Below, piece after piece: positions 50,301 through 61,703 of a DNA stretch of 64,000 bases; the stretch's first letter is position 1, and each line of letters opens with the position of its first letter. A model generated the notes under the pieces. It was not told the origin of the DNA and made no database searches. It saw nothing but the letters and a program-made list of their open reading frames with translations. Source of the stretch: Eutypa lata (Eukaryota; Ascomycota; Sordariomycetes; Xylariales; Diatrypaceae); contig JAKULF010000003.1 in the NCBI GenBank assembly GCA_022661535.1, forward strand, positions 5,518,001-5,582,000, in the 5' to 3' direction. A program made the translations under genes and the position numbers.

Positions 50301-51758
50301 ACCTAACGCTAACGAACATGTTGCCGTCTAGAGCTAACTCCATATACCTGTGTGGTAGTCTACAGCAACTTGACCCGAGCCGAATAGTTATTACTCTACC
50401 CACCTAGTACTATATAGGTATCGACAACGAGTCTATATTACTTTTCATGTAGGCAGGCAGGCGGGTAATAGATAGGCTCTGGTTGGGTATCTGAAGATCG
50501 TCTATTCCCCGCTTTCTTCTTGCTCGGATGGGCTGACAAGAACATTATGAACACCTCTCGTATTTCTCTACCTCGAGCCTTAGTGCATCGTTTTAGGTAG
50601 GATTGAATTCACCTATGCCGAATGATAGGCTTGATCACTGTTTAATCTCAAATAGCTAACCAGACTTCCGGACAATCCCGGGTCGATAAAATCCATGTAA
50701 GAGTATATATAAATTCACGCCTACACAATCTCACCACTGTAAGTATACCCAGAAGCTACGTTTTCGTATACACCCCCCTTTTTGGCCGGGGTTTCCAGGA
50801 ATGTATCAACAAACATATAGGTAGGTACCTAAATAATTCCGAGTTGGGCTGGAGAGCATCCAAACGGCCTAAGCCACCCTGTCACCGGATGCCCATTCAG
50901 AAGTTCCCTATTACGATGTGCTAGCTGCTGGACGACTCTCTGCTTGCATGGAGATTCCTATTGGTTCAAGGTTGATTAACAATTTTTTTATTTTCTCCCA
51001 GCACCGACTTTTCGCATCGTGTTCCTGGCGACAGGGGGATCAATTCCGAATCCCTGACAGGGCCACATGCCACATGACACCCCCACGCTGACCATCTTCT
51101 GACAATGTTGGAAGCGGGCCTCGCTTGGCGCTCTAATCCATCCGTAGCACTGGTAATGCAGCCTCTTCTCTCGCCTGATCTGGCACCTCTTGAAGGCTTT
51201 ATCGGATCCGACACAGGAACCTCACGTCTACCTACCACTACCAATAGCTACGACTGGCTCCAGATGGCCATGTTTGCTATCCTAGAATTCCGATCTAGCC
51301 TGGCCTGGCATTATAGTGTAATGCTTAATAAAAGAAATGCACTAAGCATCCCGATACAGGCCTCTTCGTTGTGAGTGGACGGGCAGCAGGCTGTCTGTCG
51401 GTTCCTCGTCTAAGTCCCTCTCATCCGTAGCAAACGAGCCGGTTACTTCCTACCTTTACCGATGTGACGAGTACTTAAATGGCGGGCTATCCCGTGCTCT
51501 GGCTGCGCTCTGGCTGCGGCCGAGTCACTATCACTCATCTCCCGCTCCCCTTCCCCTGACGCACATATACCCATCATCCCCAATAATTCTTTAACTATCA
51601 AGACACGTAAATTTGTGACTTGTCTACACACAAGGTCTCTCTCAACTGCCGCATCAGACCACAACATATTACCCCATCCTAAGAGCCTGCTTGCTGTCTT
51701 TCACTTCAGACCTCCCATCATCGTCTAGATCGGAAGACCTCTTAGTACAAAACACTCG
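44356..51758. other. 7.4-kb gene desert
   Basis: No intact gene is recognised. A short minus-strand frame at 47495-47752 and GC-richer frames at 49.2-49.9 kb lack domains and initiation or splice support. One inverted-repeat element (48559-48858) is listed separately. A possible 5' UTR intron of the RRM-like gene may lie in the first few hundred bases. Promoter elements of the aldolase gene lie at the end. Confidence 0.5.
48559..48858. mobile_element. Non-autonomous TA-flanked inverted-repeat transposon (Tc1/mariner-type MITE)
   Basis: The element body is 48561-48856 (296 bp). The terminal inverted repeats begin CAGTTCTCAAGGGTATTACA. The outer 49 bases of the two arms are perfectly complementary, and similarity continues, with a few mismatches, to about 105 bases per arm, including a CATACAATTTGTATG palindrome. 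The element is flanked on both sides by TA, the target duplication of Tc1/mariner elements. It holds no coding capacity. A 296-bp body with arms this long can fold into a near full-length hairpin. The near identity of the outer arms suggests the copy is not old or is under constraint. Confidence 0.85.
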
Positions 51759-52697
51759 ATGACGGCGTCCGCACTTCAGAGCCGCCCTCTCCCAGATGGC
51801 GTTTACGTTCCTACGGTAGCCTTCTTCAAGGCTGATGATGAAGTCGACCTTGAGGCGACCCAACGCCACGCGATTCACCTAGCCGAGGCCGGAGTAGCTG
51901 GCCTCGTAGTCCACGGCTCCAATGGCGAGGCAGTCCACCTGAGCAGGGAGGAGCGCATCCAGATCATCAAGTCGACGAGGGCTGCTCTCGACGAGGCAGA
52001 CCACCACCTGATGCCCGTGATCGCGGGATGCGGCGCCCAGTCTACCAGAGAGTGCATCCAACTGTGCCGGGACGCAGCGGCAGCAGGCGCCAACGCGGCC
52101 ATCGTGCTGCCTCCTGCGTACTACGGCGGGCTCCTCGACACAGCCAAGATCACCTCGCACTTCTACGACATCGCGGACGCGAGCCCGATCCCGCTCGTCA
52201 TCTACAACTACCCGGGGGCGTGCTCGGGGCTGGACCTCTCGTCGGACGCGATCCTCGCCATCGCCCGGCACGACAACGTGAAAGGGGTAAAGCTCACCTG
52301 CGGCAACACGGGCAAGCTGGCGCGCATCGCGGCCGACGCCAAGCCCGGCTTCTTCGTCGCGGGCGGCAGCGCCGACTTCATCCTGCAGGGGCTCGTCGTC
52401 GGCGGCCACGGCACCATCTCCGGCACCGCCAACCTGGTGCCGCGCGCCTGCGTGCGAATCTGCGAGCTGTACCGGGCGGGCGAGCTCGACGAGGCCAGGC
52501 GCCTCCAGGCCGTCGTCGCCAAGGCCGACTGGGTCGCCATCCAGACGGGCTTCGCGGGCGTGAAGGCCGCCCTGCAGGTGTTCTGCGGGTACGGCGGCTT
52601 GCCCCGAAGGCCCTGCACCCTGCCTGGTGACGACCAGATCGAGATGATCAAGGCCGGGTTCCTCGAGGTCCTGGCGCTCGAGCGGAGCCTGGCCTGA
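51759..52697 (+). CDS. DapA/NAL-superfamily aldolase (dihydrodipicolinate synthase-like)
   Basis: This single-exon gene encodes 312 aa, the usual size of a class I pyruvate-type aldolase barrel. It shows the VHGSNGEAVHLSREER substrate loop, the catalytic tyrosine in IYNYPG (Tyr149) and the Schiff-base lysine in GVKLTCGN (Lys178). It also has GSADFILQGLVVGGHGTISG, the late barrel segment. Fungi do not use the DapA pathway for lysine. This is therefore more likely a sugar-acid or oxoglutarate-type aldolase, such as the 2-keto-3-deoxy-L-galactonate aldolase (LGA1/GaaC) of galacturonate catabolism or 4-hydroxy-2-oxoglutarate aldolase. Sequence alone does not settle which. The second half is very GC-rich, which produces long antisense and alternate-frame shadows. 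No pathway neighbours are nearby. Confidence 0.88.
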   Translation: MTASALQSRPLPDGVYVPTVAFFKADDEVDLEATQRHAIHLAEAGVAGLVVHGSNGEAVHLSREERIQIIKSTRAALDEADHHLMPVIAGCGAQSTRECIQLCRDAAAAGANAAIVLPPAYYGGLLDTAKITSHFYDIADASPIPLVIYNYPGACSGLDLSSDAILAIARHDNVKGVKLTCGNTGKLARIAADAKPGFFVAGGSADFILQGLVVGGHGTISGTANLVPRACVRICELYRAGELDEARRLQAVVAKADWVAIQTGFAGVKAALQVFCGYGGLPRRPCTLPGDDQIEMIKAGFLEVLALERSLA

Positions 52698-54424
52698 AAC
52701 CCGACCTTGCCTCTGCTTGACGCCTGACGCAGCACAGGCGGCATGCCACGTCCCGCCCTATAATACGACGAGCAATTGGATCTATCTGGGCTGTCTGGAG
52801 AGGGGGAAAATCCGGGGGAGTATGGGTAGAACTGGGTCCCAAAACATGGATGGGTGGATCGCGAGGCTTGGCGCTGGAAGGGGGGCGGGCCCCATCATCT
52901 ATCTGGTCACTTATCTATCACCCACTGGGCCCAATATGAGGGTTAGTTATAGGGTGAATAAAACAAAAGCGACTGTGTGATTACTATCAAAAAGGCTTCT
53001 CTTTATCATCTCGTAGTGCTTGTTGTCCTAGCTGAAGCAATCATCATGACGAACGATCTACTATGTATGGGTACACGATTTGCTTCCCTTTCATTCGTCA
53101 ACATCTTCCTCGATGGATAACTAAAGTGTGAATATGCAAATGTCGATGACGGTCCGGGCCAGTCGTCCCGAACCGACTCCGTGTCCACTGGCTTTTCTCA
53201 TTTCCCTCCCTCCCTCTCTCTCCTGTACAGCCTACGCCCACTCCATAGCCGTAGGATCCGTGATGCTGCGAAGAAACCTCACTAGCTGCTACCGGCATTT
53301 CATCCTCCCTGCCTTACTATACATGTATTCTTGATTTCCGCTTCCGGGATTGCCCAGCGCGACAGGCTGGACGAAACCTAGCGTCCTGTGACTCCGACCT
53401 TGCGTCGAAGGGCCTTCCCCTTAGAAGCTTGTCGCCCGTACGTACCACTTCCCGCAATCCTACCCTAAACGGGGGTTCGCTAGGAAGTAGGTAGACTATA
53501 CGTATTGGTTGGTGACAAGAGACGAGACTCTCCTACATGGACGTGGGCTTAGCCGAGCGTATCAGTCGCACCACGTCGTCGCGAGGGAAACCGACATGTG
53601 AGACCCGCCTCCGAAGCCTGCAGCAACAAGCAACAAAGCAAGCAAGCAACCTGCGAGCTTGCAACATTAATAGGTACGCTCTCATCATACATTGATCATC
53701 AAATGAGGACTCGGAAGAATCGGCCCACACGAAGAGGAGAGGGTGATCCTGTCAAGCATATGCAGAGGCGATCGTATGTAGGCCAGGTAGGTTAAAAAAA
53801 ATGAGACCCTGTGCACGCCACCTCGGTCGAAAATCAATATCCCACTTCCCCCCCCGCGCCAAACCTGGCTCCGGACCTGCAGCCACCCCGCACTTTCTAT
53901 TTTTCTTCTTTATTCTTTTCTAGTATTCTTTTCGCATGCTACGTTTACGTCGTATTATATAGAGAGGAGATCCCAGGGTAGCGTGCAGGTTTAAAGGGGG
54001 GAAATAGAAAAATACCGTTGATAATTACAGGTATAACTCAGAAGCGCGCACATGAGAACCCAAAGCGTCACCAAAACCCCCGCCCAGACAGACTGCTAAG
54101 TAGGATCCCCTCCAGGACTTTTCATAGATGCATTCTTACGTCCTACTCACAACAACCATAGCCACAAATCGTCTCTGACCTCTTCGCTACACGTGTACGG
54201 TATAGTACATCCATATCACCTGGCCTTTGACGTTTCCCCCTCACTTCCTTATTTACGCCGCTTTGCTTCCCAACGATGTCGTGCATCAGCAGCTGCACAC
54301 CATGTGCGGGGCAAGGATCACCCGCCAAGACCCAGACATAATAATTATAGGAGACACTATAGCCGATGATTACCTACCTCGTTCCCTTGAAACTCCTAGT
54401 TATACGGATGCTGTTTAAGTGATC

Positions 54425-54460
54425 ATGTATGTATGTATGTATGTATGTATGTATGTATGT
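54425..54460. repeat. (ATGT)9 microsatellite
   Basis: Nine perfect ATGT units are present. Length polymorphism between isolates is likely. Confidence 0.95.
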
Positions 54461-55727
54461 CAGCGTCGCCATTGTCTGCCCAATGGTAGGTAGGTGGGAT
54501 GATTATATGTAGTGATACAGCCCAGGAATCGATGATCTCCGAGGAGAGATATGATATTAGCAACACCACAACGCAGAGTAACCATTCCTTATGGTATTAC
54601 AGCGAGATCGGGATCAAGGGGCGTCGAATTATACCTCTGAGGGTTTGACGCCGTGATGATGGTGCCTGCGTTGTCTCTTCCCTCGGCCCTGCTGCACAAG
54701 GACTAAAGGGGTTACAGACCGAATCGGAGACGTTCCGATCAATCCCACACACAGAATCAATGACGACGGTGATGAAATAGCCTTCTGCATCCTTTCATCT
54801 CCAATGACTAATAGTAAAGCACACGACGTTTGCGGTTACCGTTGCCGGCGCTGGAGCTGCCTCCGAAAATGTCGCGTGATGGCTCGTTAGTAGGTAACTA
54901 CCTAACTAGAGAGGAGTGGTATGGAAGCATGGAGCCCCGAGTCCTAAAATCTCACAGCCACATACGATGGGAGTAAGCCTCGGTAATCTTCATATAAGCC
55001 GATCAAGACGATCAGATTATCACTAACAGTATATGTCTCTCTCATAGCCAGTACAGCCCTCTTTGGCGTTTTAAGAGCGAACGAGCGAGGGACCCTGCTG
55101 CATCTATACGAGCTGTTCTGCCATTGGATGCTTCGAAACGCACACGCTCGAAGGGAAAACAACCCCGTACGGGCGTGGCCTCCCTTATGTTCTTCACATA
55201 TAGATAATGCGTCGTTCCGAGTGGGAGTTGGAGGCTGAACCGTCAGATTAATAATCCCGGCCGACCATCATAGGCGCAAGTAATCATTAAGCATTGCTAC
55301 CCCAATCCCCGTCTCCGACCTACGACCTATACGTAAATAGGTAGGCTGGACGTTGAATACATACTTATGTACTTCGTATTAATGACCCCCACGATGGGTC
55401 CGGCAGTTTGTCTCTCCCCCACGGGGGGAGGGGGGGCCTACCCAACCACATACTTCCCATCACCCTTAAAGGTACAAAAGGGAGAGAGGTACATACATAC
55501 GTCTAGAACTTCGGCCGGCTTCCAAAAATAAAAAGAAGGTTGCAGGTTCGAGATCTGGGCAAGGGAAAATCGCCGAACACACATAGTAGTATGTAATGTA
55601 CGTACGGTATGCACCGTACATCTGTGCATGAAGTAGGTACAGGGATTCAGGGGGTCTCATCGCAGAACGGACATTACATATACTTACGCACATAATACTT
55701 TGCACACATACATACATACAATACATG

Positions 55728-55746
55728 CGATACGATACGATACGAT
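55728..55746. repeat. CGATA pentanucleotide repeat
   Basis: There are nearly four perfect units of a pentamer (CGATA), directly after a CATA-rich stretch. Confidence 0.85.
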
Positions 55747-56487
55747 GAACCGCAAACCGGAAACAACCGCAGTAGTAGGTAGCGAATCGGTGCGCAGTCG
55801 CTTTCCACGAGGGTATCCGGAAAATACCCATTTGCGCGCGGCGGGCAAAGCAAGCAAGCGTCCCCTGAGTGAGTCAGCCGATTATTGCTTGCTTTTTGCG
55901 ATAACGAATTGAAGCATTTTATCACTATCATCACCCATCCCACGTTTGATGTTTGCTTTTTCTAAGGCCACGCTCTGCCGCACGAAACAGAAACGTCGTG
56001 TCAGCGTCGCACGTTTTTTTTTCTCCCTTCTTTTCTTTCTTGGACCTGCCCGCCTATGCATATATGTATGTACCTATATAGTTTGAGAGTTTAAAGGAGA
56101 GAAAAAGAAAAGAAAAAAGAAACAAGTCTGCAAGCTTATCGACGTGTCAGAATACTTTGCATGCGTATGGGTGTACTCTCGCTCAAACACCAGATAAGCG
56201 AAAGGCACCTCCGAGGGTTCCCACGTACGCATTGGCATACATACCCTCCTAGTTTACTCCCTGCTCCCTAACGTACATACGTACATACCCCTAACTACCT
56301 GCTGTTCCTGCTACTTTTACGACCTGCAGTAGCGGGCCTGATCGGTTGGATTCTATTCGATTATCTATCTACCCATCATCATCCGGCAATGATCCGCGGG
56401 AGCCACATGGCTGCAGCCCGGGAAAAAAACCGACGTGGGATGTTGCAGCACACCCAGACAGGCGGGTGGCCGGGTGGGTTACCTACA

Positions 56488-56535
56488 TAGATAGGTAGAT
56501 AGGTAGATGGATAGATAGATAGGTATGTAGGATGT
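56488..56535. repeat. Imperfect TAGA/TAGG array
   Basis: Interleaved TAGA, TAGG and TGGA tetramers make up an imperfect microsatellite. Confidence 0.75.
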
Positions 56536-57005
56536 AGATACCTTGGATAGAAACGTATGTATATTGTACGCGCGCCTAAGGTAGGCGGAGGCCCAGACGG
56601 AAGTACAAGCTTATTCCAGGAACAGTTATCCGGCTTGGTAATGGAAAGACAACTATGAATCTGCCTGCATATGTACTGTACCTACATACCTCCGGTCTTT
56701 TCCTTGTGCTACTCCTACTACTACTACGAGCAACTTCATCATGCATGACGATCGCGCTAGTCAGTCTACTACTGTTTGACTTGTTCCCTGCGTCGTAGAT
56801 TAGGTAGCTACGGATGCTCCCGCTGTGGCGCTCAGCCTACCTACCCACTACATACCTAGATACTTGCTTTTATTACTTACCTATGTAGTGAGAAACCCGG
56901 CAACGTGCGAGGGAAGGGGGCGCGGTAAGGCCAAAGCTGAGATTGTGCCGCTGCTGCATAATTACTAGTCTATGTAACTAGTATAGACACAAGATAATAA
57001 GTACT

Positions 57006-57024
57006 TACCTACCTACCTACCTAC
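57006..57024. repeat. (TACC)n microsatellite
   Basis: Almost five perfect TACC units are present. The same motif recurs singly across the intergenic parts of the window. Confidence 0.85.
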
Positions 57025-57094
57025 ATACCTAATACGCTGGAGAGCTGTGTGTCTCGGCACCTGACTTCCGGCTGAAAAAGAGGCAGCAGAGCAA

Positions 57095-57123
57095 GATGGA
57101 TGGATGGATGGATGGATGGATGG
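57095..57123. repeat. (GATG)7 microsatellite
   Basis: Seven perfect GATG units plus one base are present. Short ATTG/GATT and GGGAGA repeats follow within 150 bases. Confidence 0.9.
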
Positions 57124-58386
57124 GGGTTCGGGGTTCCTGGATGCACGCCCAGCTTACGATGTCGATTGATTGATTCGTTTATTAATTGATTGATTGGGGT
57201 CGCGGCACGGAGCAGCATCCGCGAGATAAGGGGTACAGGACTAGACAAGACAAGAGAGAGGGAGAGGGAGAGGGATGATAAACGTGGTACGACATCTGTC
57301 TGTCTGCCTGCCTGCCTGTCTTTCTTGTCCTCGTAGACAATTTTATCGATATCCCCCATATGTCCGACACCTCGTTTGCTGTCTCATCATCTTTTACGCC
57401 AGGATATGGATCCCACTCCGACCAGTCGGATTCTTCCTTGAGGCTCTCGTCGATTCAGGATGACTAGGTAGGCCGCTGTCACACATATACAACCCCCACG
57501 CTTTTTATTCTTCTTTCCTTTTTTCTCTTTCTATACATACGTATAATAGTGTTACGCTTGGTCAGTATGCGGTGCGCTCGAGCCCGACAACATCCCAACT
57601 AACTAAATGCCTCAGTCTATATTATGTGATAAGGCTTGAATACAAGTTGGTTCATCCCTCGGGCGCGAAGTTGCGGTCTACTCCGAAGTATTATCAAAGT
57701 TGCAAAATAATTTGACCGGACAGACTGGAATTACCATCACAACTTGGTGGGAGATCTAACATACGAGAACGCTTTTCGATCTCGTGCCATGCCGCTGAAG
57801 CGCAAGCAAAAGGCTGGCCACGGTTAAACACCCACCGCCTAGTATTACGCTTGTGAAGTCACACAACACCGTACGTAGCTTTAGTATTAACCAATTTGTT
57901 GTATAGGGCAGTCTTACCGTCACTTCTCCATCAACAGGTAACATGTGAGAAAAAAAGGCTTATAACCACATTACTATTAAGAGTGATACTGACATGATCG
58001 CAAAAAGTTGAGAAGATGCAGTCTCTATGTTGATAGCTTTAGTATTCATTCACCAGCATATGCACAATTTACCCCTTGTGTAGTAGCCACATTGTTTTCG
58101 ACGCCATCCTAGTCTATGCTGCTTGAAATATAGCTATTGACTTAACTATACCGTCCAATATTTGATGACCTCCCATGACCCTGTTCCTAGCGGTAATCTA
58201 TAGTACACTTGTTCATTGTCGTCACTGAGCATTCAAGGTTTAGAAACTGGTTTCTTGTTTGACCCTAACGGGACCCTCTCGCTTGATATTGATAGGTCCC
58301 GAGTTGGTGTCCTCTCGTTCGATTTGACGGGATTTATGTGTGGGTTGACACCTCTGACCGATGAAACACGGGCCCCAGTATTAGCT

Positions 58387-59915
58387 CTACTGCTTGTCGT
58401 GACAGGTGAGAACAGAGAGTATCGTGTGTATCTTGACCGGTACAGCTTCTTTTACAAGCTCATCGCTATCGTAATCACCACTAGCCAGCTTTAACGAAGG
58501 TGCGGGCCCCCTGCTGTATCCTATGAGAGACGGGTCATGGTTAAGCCTTAGTGCTTCGATGTAAGGTTCATCGAGAACACGGTAGTTGATGGTTTGGTAT
58601 TCGTACGGGATACCCGTCCCGTCCTTCACCGTTTTCTCCCGGAAATAGAGCTGCTGCGCATACTTGCGAGTCAACACCGGCCTTATATGGACTCCAGGTT
58701 GCGCTACCAGATCTTCGCAGCCCACCCGAGTAGCGACGGGCGCTAACCCCTGCCGGGGGTAGAAGAGGAAGAAGTCTCTGTCATCGACCTTCGGATCTCC
58801 CCAGAAGCAATGCTCGAAGAGATGATTTTTCCTGCCACATCTTACACAGACTTCAAGGAGGCCATTCTTCAAAGGGCCGCGACAAAGGCGTGGGTCATGG
58901 AAGTTCGTGCAATTCTCACACCGAAGCTTGTTGCGGTCCACTGGGGGCGGAAGTGGTGGATTGCCGCGGATTTTCCTAGGTCGCAACCACTACAACATTG
59001 GGAGTCAGCAATTGCTTCTTCATGTATATCTTAGCGAGGCATGGGAGTTATTCGGGAGCAAAGGCGCCAGAACATAACCCTCCCGGTAACTTCAAGCCCC
59101 GAGGGCTAGCTACAAAGTGAAGAGAATAACTAATAATATTACTTACGACGCCGGTCCTCTTCAGCGGGGGTTCTGGCTTCTGGTCAGAGGAAGGCTGCGG
59201 AGCTGGAGCTGGAGCCGGAGCTGGAGCCGGGGCTGGAGCCGGGGCTGGAGCTGGGGTCGGGGCCGGGGCCGGGGTCGGGGTCGGGGTCGGGGCTGAAATG
59301 GGGGGTTGAATCGAAGCCGGAGCGGTAGTTAGTATTGATCGTTGAAGGGGTGACTCGGATCTCCAGCCGCCGTATATAGTCCTATATACGAGGTCATCCC
59401 CATAATCGTCCCAGTATCTGCTGCGGCTGTAAACTCGATCCTCTTCAGAAATATATAAGCGGCCATGCGCGCTCTTGTCCTCGTATCTCCTCTCAGGTGA
59501 GTACCGGTCACGTCCGTGGCTCTCCCTGTGGAAAGGCTGGAATTGCGATGGACGGCGAGGACTACGCGAACGTGAACGTGAGTCCCGCCTAGGGGGGTAG
59601 ACTGTTTCGACCGCATATGGAGGTCGCTGGTGCTCTCTATCATATCGCCCATCGTGGTGCCTGAGATCATCTTGGTATCTACGATAGCGCACAGGACTAG
59701 GGGCTCTGAAGCTGCTATAAATTAAGGTTGGCCAAATAATCCTAGGATTATCGCCTATGGATCACTTACTGATAGTGACTGCCATCATGTCTTAGATATC
59801 GCTGCTCGCTACGGACTGGCGGGCTTCGGCTACGACGGTCCATGCGGGTGCCGTGTGCTGTTACACTCTCGCCGTGGCGATAGGCACTATGGATATGCCT
59901 CGGAGGATCTCTCAT
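58387..59915 (-). CDS. Zinc-knuckle, RS/proline-alanine-rich protein
   Basis: The three-exon model is 59915-59770, 59714-59147 and 58989-58387. The introns of 55 and 157 nt are both GTAAGT...TAG, and the phases agree. The N-terminal half is Arg/Ser-, His- and Tyr-rich (MDRRSRSPPVRSEQR, RRDSRSRSRSPRRPSQ), like SR-type RNA-binding proteins. Next comes a long Pro-Ala/Pro-Thr dipeptide tract encoded by a GGAGCTGGAGCC-like minisatellite (about 59205-59295). The C-terminal part has two Cys/His clusters: CENCTNFHDPRLC (CX2CX3HX4C) and a canonical CCHC knuckle, CVRCGRKNHLFEHC (CX2CX4HX4C). After them a conserved-looking region includes QGLAPVATRVGCEDLVAQPG. It is probably an RNA-binding nuclear protein; no specific orthologue is recognised. 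The start could be further upstream if another intron exists near 59930. Confidence 0.72.
59205..59295. repeat. Coding minisatellite (Pro-Ala/Pro-Thr tract)
   Basis: Tandem hexamer-like units of GGAGCT, GGAGCC, GGGGCT and GGGGTC (plus-strand reading) encode the alternating Pro-Ala and Pro-Thr tract of the zinc-knuckle protein on the minus strand. Length variation between strains is likely. Confidence 0.85.
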
Positions 59916-61703
59916 TCTGATTTCACCTGGTATTAAACCACAACCAATTGCCAGTTGTTCACGCAGGTTAACAAGCACAAAAGAATTTTGTTAGCGTTTG
60001 CTAATATTATTGTGTTGTGCGGTTCCTCACAAGTCTAGAAGAAACTGGCAGACTGGATAGAAAGGATTCTGCACGCAGCAGTATGTAGGTAAATTTTTAC
60101 AACAGAAACAGAGGCAAGTGCTAAGTGAGCAAGCCCCTACAGCTCCTTCCTTCCATTATCTGGCAGTGCACCTCCTCCAGTTAGATAAATCAATACCTTG
60201 GGTGTTTTTCAGTGATTAAGAGCATACATACATGTATACTTACGTATGTATACCTACACGTAATAGTTTCTTCCATCAATGTTCCAATGCTGTTAGTAGA
60301 ACACCTACATATTAACAATGATTTAGAGCATATACCTCTACAAGGTGAAAGAATGGTGGGAAGATTAAGCGAAGAAAATCTTTATTTACTTTTGCATCTT
60401 CCGGGTTTTGTCAAATATACATAAGTGGGAGGTTCTTAGTTGTACCATGATGCTGAGTGGCCATCGAGTGGTATTGGTAGCGAAACTGGTAATGCATTTT
60501 TGGAACTGTTAACCAGCTCTATTTTCTGTTCCATAGTGCATAATGTATTACAAACACCTGAGTGGTGACCTATGGAGCTGTATTCTTCTATTTGGCCTGA
60601 TTTCTCCAAAGCCACGGCTTGGCTTCATCATCTACGCTGATACTTCATTGTGGCGATTATCCCCCTTTCAATGCCTCAGGGTTGTCTCCCTCTCTTCTCT
60701 TTGCCCCTCGGCCATTGTCATAACCACAACCACCAATACGGCAAACCTACAGTAAGAATAACAATAGTGTATTTATTGGCTAAAAATACGTCTCATAATT
60801 ACGTCAGGTCTGAAGTAATTACAACTTTACAATTCTGATACGTAATGACGGATAATAAAAAGATTATGGTTCCTTGTCATTTCTATAGCGATATTCAACA
60901 CATGTGCAAACCTAAGTAAAGCCTGATAAGAGACACTGACTACCTATATATACATCACGGCATCCAAAGGGGGGAGAAGTCGAAACCAATTCCCGGAACC
61001 TTGTGCATATTATTTGCCCTTGCGACCTTGAGTGGTCTGTAGCTGTCTTTGGGTCTAGGAAAATGTATCAGAATGGGGATCGATAAATATCTATGAGTAC
61101 CGACGGCCACGCCGATATCTAATAATGATAGCTAACCTTCGACTAGGAACTGTTAATCTACTTCCATTATACTACTCCAGATTATGCTCAAGTCACATCT
61201 CGATGCTCCAGGTTCTTGTAGTATGGACTAGTTTCAAAATTTCAGCTTATTGAAGCATATATTGCCAGATGTGTATTGCTACTGTACTTGTTTAGTCTAG
61301 CTACCTAGAGAGCATAACAGCGAAATTCAAAGCTAACTAAAGTTTCCCTCCCTTTTTCCGTTTTAGTTTAAGGACATTAATAATGGTATGAAACCAACAG
61401 GATCCTTCTTGATGATAATATATAGAGCCATAGCCCTCTGAGATAAAGATACTGAAGAAAGAAAAAGCTATTCTCGGGGCAACAGCTACAGCAATTTCGG
61501 CTGATAAAACATCGTGAGGAAAAGCCAGTGTGAAATGCGGGGACTAAGTCGTTATAACCTCTGCATGTAGCCCTCAACCTAAACCCCCCTTACTCCAGCT
61601 ACCCTTTAATAATGTAAGCACATTTCGTCTTTTTTTTTCCTGTTCTTCACCGTTGGAGTCTTTCCCTTGTTCATTTTGAACTATAACTCTCATGTTGTTA
61701 TTC
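59916..61703. other. Intergenic, no gene seen
   Basis: This is about 1.8 kb of AT-leaning sequence with ATAC/GTAT repeats near 60220-60255. No domain-bearing open frame or RNA gene was found. Confidence 0.5.

Larger units (their letters stand above)
52698..58386. other. 5.7-kb gene desert rich in tetranucleotide repeats
   Basis: No gene is recognised. The region is studded with ATGT, TACC/GGTA, TAGA, TGGA and ACATAC repeats; the clear arrays are listed separately. Homopolymer and purine/pyrimidine tracts are frequent (for example near 56100-56125 and 57500-57530). Open frames are short and mostly derive from the repeats. Confidence 0.55.

Noticed and set aside
52028..52630. Long alternate-frame and antisense open frames over the aldolase gene
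   Set aside because: They are shadows of GC-rich codon use; the DapA-family frame has all catalytic motifs.
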